Of a stretch of 64,000 bases of DNA, positions 56,874 through 64,000 are shown one piece after another (positions within the stretch are counted from its first letter, which is position 1; each line of letters starts with the position of its first letter). Origin of the DNA: Episyrphus balteatus (taxonomy: Eukaryota > Arthropoda > Insecta > Diptera > Syrphidae); contig NC_079134.1 of the NCBI RefSeq assembly GCF_945859705.1, positions 63,776,437 through 63,840,436 of the forward strand, read 5' to 3'. Position numbers and translations under genes: made by a program. The notes below the pieces were generated by a model that saw only the letters and a program-made list of their open reading frames with translations, was not told the origin of the DNA and did not search any database.

Positions 56874-59800
56874 GTGCATGCAATTCCTTGGGTTACGCGA
56901 CTGGAGATCACCGGCGTAGTAAAAGACGATCAAATTACACAAATAGGAGCATGCCAGTGTCGACAAAAATGCGATAACGTTTCGCGAAATTTTCGGAAAA
57001 TTTCGAGCATTATGGACAATCTTGCTAATACGAGCAGCACTACCCCGCCAGGCAGTACAGATGCTTCGCACAATACTGATCCTGGACCGATTAGTAATAA
57101 TCGGGTCAGAGCTATACGGATTCCGGGGGCTAGCAAAGTAATGCACGAGGTGAGAAGAAAGTTAAGAGTCGCGAGTTGGAACGTGGACAGTATGAACGGC
57201 CGAAGCTGTGAATTAGAAGAGATGATGAAGAGGAGGCGAGTGGACATCTTGTGCGTCCAAGAAACCAAGTGGCGAAACACTGGAAACAGAGCCCGTTTCT
57301 TAGACGTCAAGACAAAACAATACAAGATGTTCTACTACGGAACAGAGCAAGGTAGAAACGGAATCGGTGTCATCCTTGCGGAAAAGCTTCTTGGAAGCGT
57401 TTTGGCCATTTCGAAGTCCAGTGACCGATTGATGTCTCTTAAACTGGTGATGGAAGGAGAGGTGTGGAATATAGTCAGTGCATATGCTCTCTAAATTGGA
57501 TGTGAGCAGGTGGAAAAAGATGCATTCTGGCTAGACTTCCACAACCTCATTAAAGACATCCCAAAGGAAGAGCTTTTGTTTGTGGATGGAGATTTAAATG
57601 GACATGTGGGGAACGGCAACGAAGACTACGAGGACTGCCATGGTGGCCTTGGATTCGGAACTAGAAACCCTCCTGGTGAAGAAATTCTAAGCATGTGCAG
57701 GTCACATGGTCTTATAGTGTTGAATACTATGTTCATTAAACAAAGCCGACACCTTATCACTTATAGCAGCGGTGGAAATGAAACACAGATCGACTACCAT
57801 CTGGTATCTAGTTTCATGAAGCCGCTAGTGAAAGACTGCAAAGTGATATTAGGACAGAATTTTTTATGGAGACGAAGGCAGCAAACAATCAAAGAGAGGC
57901 TACCGGAGGAATCAAGTGGTACAACCTGGACAAAGGAAAAGGCAATGCATTCATCTCTGTTATGAGAAATTATCTGTGCGGAACCATCAGCAGACTACAA
58001 AACGAAGAGTGCAGGGTACAAAATATGTGGGACTCTCTGCAACGAACTTTCTTGTCGAAGGCGAGGTCACTGCTAGGAACATCAAAAGGAAACTACCAAC
58101 GGGAAAAAGAAACATGGTGGTGGAGCGATGAAGTCAAAGCAGTGATATCAAGGAAAAAGACCGCTTTCCAAGCTTGGTCCAAATGCACCTCTTATAATAG
58201 AGATGAAAAAGCACGACTCGAAGTGGACTACAAGCGCTACAAGAAGGAAGCCAAGAAGAAATGCGCCCAGCATAAAGTAGAGAGTACGGAAAGCATGTAT
58301 CGCGAGCTTGGGGAAATATCTGATCCAGCTGCTGATGCAAACCAGGCTCTCCAGGAACTGCGACATGCCAAGATGAACAAGGGTGCAGCCATCTTCAAAA
58401 TTGCCGCTCAAAGGAGAAGGAATGCTCAGGAAATACGTTCACCAAAGTTCATTAACGATGCTCAAGGCCTACTACTTGTGAATGACGACAATATTCTCCA
58501 CAGGTGGCGACAGTATTGTGATGAACTCCTAAATGAGCAATTTCCCAGGATATACTTTCCAACAGCCGAACCTAATTTAGGCGAAGTACCCGACCTTACA
58601 GTCGAAGAAGTTAGCGTGGCGGTGAAAAACTCCAAGAAAGGAAAAGCTATTGGTCTAGACGAAATACCCTCTGAGTTCTGGAAGAAGATGGGAGATATTG
58701 GGTGTAAATGGCTCACGATTCTCATCTCCAAACTCATTAGCGGTGACCAAATGCCAAATCAGTGGAGAGAAAGTTTCCTTCTCCCAATCTACAAAGGAAA
58801 CTGTGATAACTACCGATCGATTAAGCTGATGTCACACACCATGAAGATCGTTGAGCGGATTTTGGACGGCCGACTGCGAAAAATAATACGGCTGTCTGAT
58901 GACCAGTGCGGGTTTGTCTCGGGTAAATCAACCACAGATGCCATACAGAGTTTAAGAATCCGAATGGAAAAACACAGTGATTCCTCAAGGGATTTGCATA
59001 TTGTGCTGGTTGATTTCGAAAAGGCATTCGATAGACAACCACGAGATCTGATTTGGGTGTCCCTGAGACAGCGAGGGGTTCCGGAAATGTACGTACGGAT
59101 GATCAAGGACATATACGATGAAGTAAAAACGAAGGTAAAATGCCCCGCAGGAGTCACCGAAGAGTTCCCAATCAAAGTCGGTGTGCACCAGGGAAGCGTC
59201 CTGAGTCCTTTGCTCTTTATTACAGTCCTTGACTTTCTGCTTGAAGGAAAAGTGACGGATCCGAAAGTGAATCAGTTATTCTTTGCTGATGATGGAGCCA
59301 TCATAAGTGAAGATCCAACATCCTTGCAACGAGCACTTGATGTGTGGGTGGATGTTCTGGAGGGAAGTGGGTACCGGATAAGCGCGAAAAAGACAGAATA
59401 TCTCTGCTGTCCATTTTCTGACCCAGACGGCCCTATTCCGGACATTTACCTGAATGGAACAACACTTCCCAAGTGCGAAAAGTTCAAATATCTTGGATCT
59501 ATGATCAACAACCAAGCTTCTTGTGATGACGACATCAACCACCGAATAAGTGTAGGGTGGATGAAGTGGCGCGAAAACTCTGCCATCTTCTGTGACCGAA
59601 AAATGCCCCCTAAACTGAAAGGAAAGCTCTATACTGCAGTTGTTCACCCGGCACTTACATACGGTTCACAATGTTGGACAATGTACAGAACGTATGAGAG
59701 TAAACTGACAGCAGCTGAGATGAAGATGCTTCGTATGACAGCAGGAGTAACAAAGCTTGATCGAATCAGAAGCAAGAAAATCCGAGGAAGCCTTCACGTC

Positions 59801-59944
59801 AAAAACACCATCTCACACTGGTCGATTCAGTACATCGTAGCTGGTCAAAAGTCGAAAAAAAAAGTTGTTGTCAACATAAGAAATACCGTTAGGCCGAAAG
59901 TAAATATTCTTAAACAACAAAAAACAATAAAAATAATTTTTTGA
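56874..59944 (+). pseudogene. RTE-type endonuclease/reverse transcriptase, broken
   Basis: The endonuclease opens with VASWNVDSMNGR and VDILCVQETKW (frame 56874-57494) and meets an in-frame TAA at 57492. The same frame continues at 57510-57965 with FVDGDLNGHVG and ends after a deletion near 57855. RT follows in another frame (from 57866): KGKAIGLDEIPSEFW, MKIVERILDGRLR, CGFVSGKSTTDAI, LVDFEKAFD, GVHQGSVLSPLLF, catalytic FADD (in FFADDGAII), and a C-terminal part to RGSLHVKNTI. After about 59835 the family's C-terminus is replaced by unrelated AT-rich sequence. The layout EN-RT, no RNase H, FADD and HQGSVLSP fits the RTE clade. Inactive. Confidence 0.85.
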
Positions 59945-60180
59945 TTTCGTTAATTTTATTCATGGGAAGCATTTCAATGTGATCATTCATGATTTGCTCC
60001 CTCTCTATTTTAACGTCCGCGAGTTAACAAGTGTTTACAAAGTGATAGTTTATAATAAATATGAGTAATTGAGTTGAACAAAAAAATGTCAGAAAATGCT
60101 AGTGGTGTGTATTTTTAAATTCAATTTGTTTTTTGTAAAAAAAAAGTTGGATTCTATTTCTATTAACTGAATGTTGTAAG
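59840..60180. other. AT-rich segment replacing the RTE C-terminus
   Basis: About 340 bp between the last RTE-like codons and its 3' UTR (GGTGAACCCCACATGCGG near 60180). No recognisable element ends. It could be an old insertion in the RTE copy. Confidence 0.4.
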
Positions 60181-60914
60181 GTGAACCCCACATGCGGAGC
60201 CGTATTGTGAAGCAGTAGAGTGGGAGAGTTGTGACCCCATCCGAGATCATGAAATCGTAATGGAGAAAAAGAAAGAATGTAAAAAAGTGCGCGCGCACTT
60301 ACAGAAATTTGATGCACAGAATTTTGAAATACAGTATTTTGACCAACCAGAATTTTGCTATACAGAATTTTGTTCGTACAGCATTTTGCATATACAGAAT
60401 TTTGACATACAGTATTTTGGCATACAGTATTTTGAATACAGAATTTTGTAACATACAGAATTTCGACCCCAACCCAAAAACTTTTTTCAAACTACCAACT
60501 TCTTAAAAATCAAAATTTGTTTTTTCAGTGTAAGATGTATCTTTTTTTCATTTTTTATCAATCCATCATTCTAATTCCAACAAATAACATCACTTTTTTT
60601 CTTTAACCCACCCATAGTTTGAAAGTTATAAAAAAAAACTTTTTTCAAAATACCAACCTTCTAAAAATCAAAATTTGTTTTTTTCAGTGTAAAATTTGTC
60701 CTTTTTTCATTTTTATCAATTAACCATTCTAATTCCAACTAATTACATCACTTTTTTTTCGTTAGCCCACCCTTAGTTTAAAAGTTATAAAAAAAACTTT
60801 TTTTCAAAATACCAACCTTCTAAAAATCAAAATTTGTTTTTTTCAGTGTAAAGTTTATCCTTTTTTCATTTATTATCAATTAACCATTCTAATTCCAACT
60901 TTTTTTTTCGCTAC

Positions 60915-62430
60915 CCCAGCTCGAGAAACTAACAAAAACAAAAAATATGTAGTCGTTTGCCCGCCCTACGTTTACGAAATAATGCACTGAACAACTATGG
61001 TTACGCATATACCTCAGTGTATATATGTATTAGACTGGGCCAAAAAAATAAAATATTTTTTTTTTGAAAGTTACTTCGAAAATCTTGTTCAGGATGATGA
61101 AAAAAAAATTTGGTGAAAATTTGAGCCGTTAAAAAAAATTTTAAGAGGTCTATCATCGGTGTTTTTTATTTTTATACATGATATGATGTTTTACAACAGA
61201 ACTGCTAGACGATCAAAGTAAAAAAAATTTCTGTTCATTTTTTCTTATATAAAATTAAATTTCCTACAAAAAAGATCTGATTGAAAATTTTCGTCAGACG
61301 AGCCGTATTCGAGTAATTAAGCTTTTTAAATCGAAGTGTTTTTTCAATTTGACTGTTTCACTTTGGAATTTTGTGATGAGCAAATAAATGAATAGAAAAA
61401 TAAAACCTCGACAGATAAAAAATCAATTTTCAATTTCAAAATTTTCTAATTCACTGAAAATTCAATATTTTCAAATTAGCAAGATGTTTTCTTGTAGGGA
61501 ATTAAACGTTCTATAAAAAGTTCCTTGGCAGCAAATTAATTGCTTAAACCGTTTAGAAGATAATCGTATTCAAATCGCAAATGCATACTTGTCATAAGAA
61601 AACTATTGAAATCAGTGGGCATTGGTTTTGATACGAATATCTTCTTAACGGTTAAAGCAATTAATTTGCTGCCAAGGAACTTTTTATAGAACGTTTAATT
61701 CCCTACAAGAAAACATCTTGCTAATTTGAAAATATTGAATTTTCAGTGAATTAGAAAATTTTGAAATTGAAAATTGATTTTTTATCTGTCGAGGTTTTAT
61801 TTTTCTATTCACTTATTTGCTCATCACAAAATTCCAAAGTGAAACAGTCAAATTGAAAAAACACTTCGATTTAAAAAGCTTAATTACTTGAATACGGCTC
61901 GTCTGACGAAAATTTTCAATCAGATCTTTTTTGTAGGAAATTTAATTTTATATAAGAAAAAATGAACAGAAATTTTTTTTACTTTGATCGTCTAGCAGTT
62001 CTGTTGTAAAACATCATATCATGTATAAAAATAAAAAACACCGATGATAGACCTCTTAAGATTTTTTTTAACGGCTCAAATTTTCACCAAATTTTTTTTT
62101 GGCCCAGTCTAATATGTATATAAAATATGAATGATCTAACAAAATAATAAAATGATATAATAATTAATTAATTTTTGGGGACCTTTTTAAATATTCAGTG
62201 CATACACTGAGGTGTATGCGTAACTTTTGTTGTTCAGTGCATTATTTCGTAAACGTAGGGCATGCAAACGACTACATATTTTTTGTTTGTGTTAATTCCT
62301 CGAGGTGGACAAACCTTACTGCCGTTTGATATTTTGTATGAACACTGCTGTAAAAAAATGTATTTTTGAATATTTCTTAAACGGAGGGTATTTTGGAAGA
62401 TTATCAGGAACTCGAGCTACACTGGTTTGT
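60915..62430. repeat. Loop region of the terminal palindrome
   Basis: Left stretch 60926-61020 (ATATGTAGTCGTTTGC, TTTACGAAATAATGCACTGA) is mirrored at 62195-62300, so symmetry continues inward around an inserted hairpin element. 62112-62190 has no counterpart on the left. No coding region. Confidence 0.65.
61030..62112. mobile_element. 1.08-kb hairpin MITE (near-perfect palindrome)
   Basis: Ends TTAGACTGGGCC and GGCCCAGTCTAA; each arm ~470-540 bp, matching with few differences, with a loop of ~60 bp near 61577-61635. The left arm has an extra ~55 bp near 61050-61105. Flanked by TATGTA on both sides (61024-61029 and 62113-62118), or simply TA. No coding capacity. Superfamily not assigned; TA flanks would allow Tc1/mariner. 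Confidence 0.75.
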
Positions 62431-63957
62431 AATTTGAAAAAAGTTTTTTGTTATAACTTTGAAACTAAGGGTGGGCTAACGAAAAAAATTGATGTAATTA
62501 GTTGGAATCAGAATGGTTAGTTGAGAAAAATGAAAAAAGGATAAATTTTACACTGAAAAAAAAACAAATTTTGATTTTTAAGAAGTTGGTACTTTGAAAA
62601 AAGTTTTTTGTTATAACTTTAAAACTAAGGGTGGCCTAACAAAAAAAAGTGATGTTATTTGTTGGAATTAGAATGGTTAATTGATAAAAATGAAAAAAGG
62701 ATACATTTTACACTAAAAAAATAAATTTTGATTTTTAAGAAGTTGGTACCTACTTTGAAAAAAGTTTTTTGTTATAACTTTTAAAATAAGGGTGGGCTAA
62801 CGAAAATAATTGATGTAATTAGTTGGAATTAGAATGGTCAATTGATAAAAACTGAAAAAAGGATTAATTTTACACTGAAAAAAAAAACAAATTTTGATTT
62901 TTAAGAAGTTGGTACTTTAAAAAAAGTTTTTTGTTATAACTTTTAAAATAAGGGTGGGCTAACGAAAATAATTGATGTAATTAGTTGGAATTAGAATGGT
63001 TAATTGAGAAAAAATGAAAAAAAGGATACATTTTACACTGAAAAAAAAAACAAATTTTGATTTTTAAGAAGTTGGTATTTTGAAAAAAGTTTTTTGTTAT
63101 AACTTTCAAACTAAAGGTGGGCTAACGAAAAAAAGTGATGTAATTAGTTGGAATTAGAATGGTTAATGGATAAAAAATGAAAAAAAGATAAATTTTACAC
63201 TTAAAAAACAAATTTTGATTTTTAAGAAGTTGGTACTTTGAAAAAAGTGTTTTTTCGTGTTCTGAAAAAGAAATCACTTCACACCATTTCATATTTGTTG
63301 TTACTTTTGAAATACGTTTGGATTTATTTAACTAAGCATGTAGTTTTTCTAGGTACTTACAAAATAAAAGAAATAATTGATTTTGAGACTTGAAAAATTA
63401 TTTGTATGTTGTGGTTTTAAATGTTAAGTGTCAACTTATTCTTCTTAACAGGAATGTTATATGGACTACATTCAATCAAGTAAAAATGTTAATTCAAATT
63501 AAAAACATTTGAGGCGCAATGCAAACACCAGTGGATTTAATTGTTCTCAACTATAAAATAAAAAAGGGCCACTGAGGTGTATACGTACTTTTCTTTGGTG
63601 TGGTGAATAAAAACTAATTCTTCTATAAATTTTAAACGAAGCGTATAGGATAGCAAAAATAAAAGTTGGGCTATCCTGAGCTAACCTTGGGCAAACAAAC
63701 CACTTTTTTAAACTAACGATTTTTTCACAGGAAAAAAAAATTAAAATTTTTTCGGTTTCTGATTTGGAAAAAAGTTTTTTGTTGTATATTTTGAAAAAAT
63801 AGTGCAATCAAGAAAAAAAAAGTTGGGCTATCCTGGGCTAACGTTGGGCAATCGAACCACAGTGCAAAACCAACAATTTTTACACTGAAAAATAAAAAGT
63901 TATTTTTTGTGGTTTTTGAGGTGAAAAAAAAAATAATTACGTTATAATTTTAAAACT

Positions 63958-63961
<4 letters not shown>
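62430..63961. repeat. Inverted right arm closing the array
   Basis: Reverse complement of the unit arms: five subrepeats marked by GTTATAACTTT near 62450, 62609, 62771, 62932 and 63094 (~160-bp period), then the arm body (CCTTGGGCAAACAAACCACT near 63685, GGGCTATCCTGGGCTAACG near 63825). It stops at AAAACTAAGG, about 50 bp short of the expected terminus. Confidence 0.78.

Positions 63962-64000
<39 letters not shown>
63962..64000. other. Homopolymer T run at window end
   Basis: 39 T directly after AAACTAAGG, where the arm terminus with TCGAACCAG would be expected. Either a poly(A) tail of a further minus-strand insertion starting beyond the window or an assembly edge. Confidence 0.5.

Larger units (their letters stand above)
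56475..60275 (+). mobile_element. RTE-type LINE inserted in FB2, degraded
   Basis: About 3.8 kb flanked by the 17-bp duplication AATGTAAAAAAGTGCGC (56458-56474 and 60276-60292). The 5' UTR starts CCCATCCATGGGGGTAAGCC; the 3' end GTGACCCCATCCGAGATCAT is followed by a short purine-rich tail. Coding is interrupted by a stop, a deletion/frameshift and a replaced C-terminus. Confidence 0.82.
55827..60475. mobile_element. Foldback element FB2 with minisatellite ends (9-bp target duplication)
   Basis: It begins GGGAGCGGGTCATAATTCTG and ends CAGAATTTCGACCCCAACCC (inverted match), flanked by AAAAACTTT (55818-55826 and 60476-60484). Both ends are built of imperfect ~15-20-bp repeats of the type AAAATTCTGTACGTC: left at 55837-56040, and in inverted form at right 60300-60465. 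A 9-bp duplication and repeat-filled inverted ends are hallmarks of Drosophila Foldback, which belongs with Mutator-like elements. Without its RTE insert it is ~830 bp with no coding capacity. Confidence 0.78.
54412..60915. repeat. Unit 6 arm, last left arm, interrupted by a second foldback element
   Basis: Arm terminus at 54412, then at least four subrepeats (AGTTATAAC near 55326, 55489, 55646 and 55809) before the insertion at 55827. Subrepeats resume at 60476 and continue to about 60915. There is no leader or LINE part here; the arm runs into the palindrome loop. Confidence 0.7.
13301..63961. repeat. Composite tandem array of foldback-arm plus LINE-fragment units with inverted terminal arm
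   Basis: The motif TATGTGAAGCTAGCTCCCC starts a new unit at 15311, 28827, 36599, 48060, 51240 and 54412. Each unit runs: arm terminus, a ~1-kb arm with ~157-bp subrepeats, a ~650-bp leader beginning TTGAAGCACAAAATTTTTAT, and a LINE 5' fragment ending CACACACAGGTGGGCC. Without insertions the unit is ~3.17 kb. A first partial unit (13301-15310) lacks the arm. The last arm (54412-60915) is followed by a loop (60915-62430) and an inverted arm (62430-63961), so the whole is a foldback whose left arm has been tandemly multiplied. Confidence 0.8.

Noticed and set aside
60260..60506. Short frames rich in IQNFD/YSILT repeats
   Set aside because: These are the minisatellite ends of FB2 read as protein on both strands; the repetition comes from DNA repeats.
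13301..63961. CRISPR-like or bacterial system from the regular repeats
   Set aside because: Repeat period (~157 bp and ~3.2 kb), eukaryotic retroelements and lack of any cas-like gene exclude it.

Overview
The window is eukaryotic and looks like an insect, most likely a fly. The bases are strongly AT-rich. The elements present (a copia-type element primed by an internal tRNA site, a BEL/Pao element with an envelope-like domain, jockey, RTE and Penelope-like elements, foldback elements, TTAA-flanked MITEs) are typical of dipteran heterochromatin or other repeat-rich DNA. I see no host protein gene, tRNA or rRNA; essentially everything recognisable is transposon sequence, often nested several layers deep. 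The species is an inference; no diagnostic host gene is present.

Layout. 1-3411: 3' part of a BEL/Pao retrotransposon (integrase plus envelope-like region, 3' LTR) inserted into an antisense gag fragment of a second BEL element (3412-4156). 4460-9140: a large inverted-repeat (foldback) element whose arms hold ~157-bp subrepeats, with a broken LINE inside the right arm. 9140-11735: degenerate repeat DNA carrying another broken LINE on the minus strand. 11890-13300: AT-rich, nothing recognised.

13301-63961 is one composite structure: a tandem array of about six ~3.2-kb units. Each unit is a foldback-type arm joined to the same 5' piece of a LINE (a PHD-like, coiled-coil and CCHC-knuckle ORF1 plus the first ~64 residues of the endonuclease). 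The array closes with an inverted right arm at 62430-63961. Individual units were then hit by other elements: an intact copia-type element (15498-20251, identical LTRs), two oppositely oriented DNA elements with 8-bp target duplications (22123-24681 and 25087-28509), a 543-bp piggyBac-like MITE present in two units, a head-to-head Penelope-like insertion present in two units with the same 13-bp target duplication, an apparently complete jockey-type LINE inside one of those Penelope copies (41133-46837), and a second foldback element with minisatellite ends (55827-60475) that itself received an RTE-type LINE (56475-60275). The loop of the terminal palindrome holds a 1.08-kb almost perfect hairpin element.

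How it fits together. Shared insertions, target duplications and deletions let the units be ordered: units 2 and 3 duplicated after the MITE and Penelope insertions; units 4 and 5 are nearly identical 3,172-bp neighbours. The copia element and the jockey element are the only ones whose coding regions look complete and thus possibly active.
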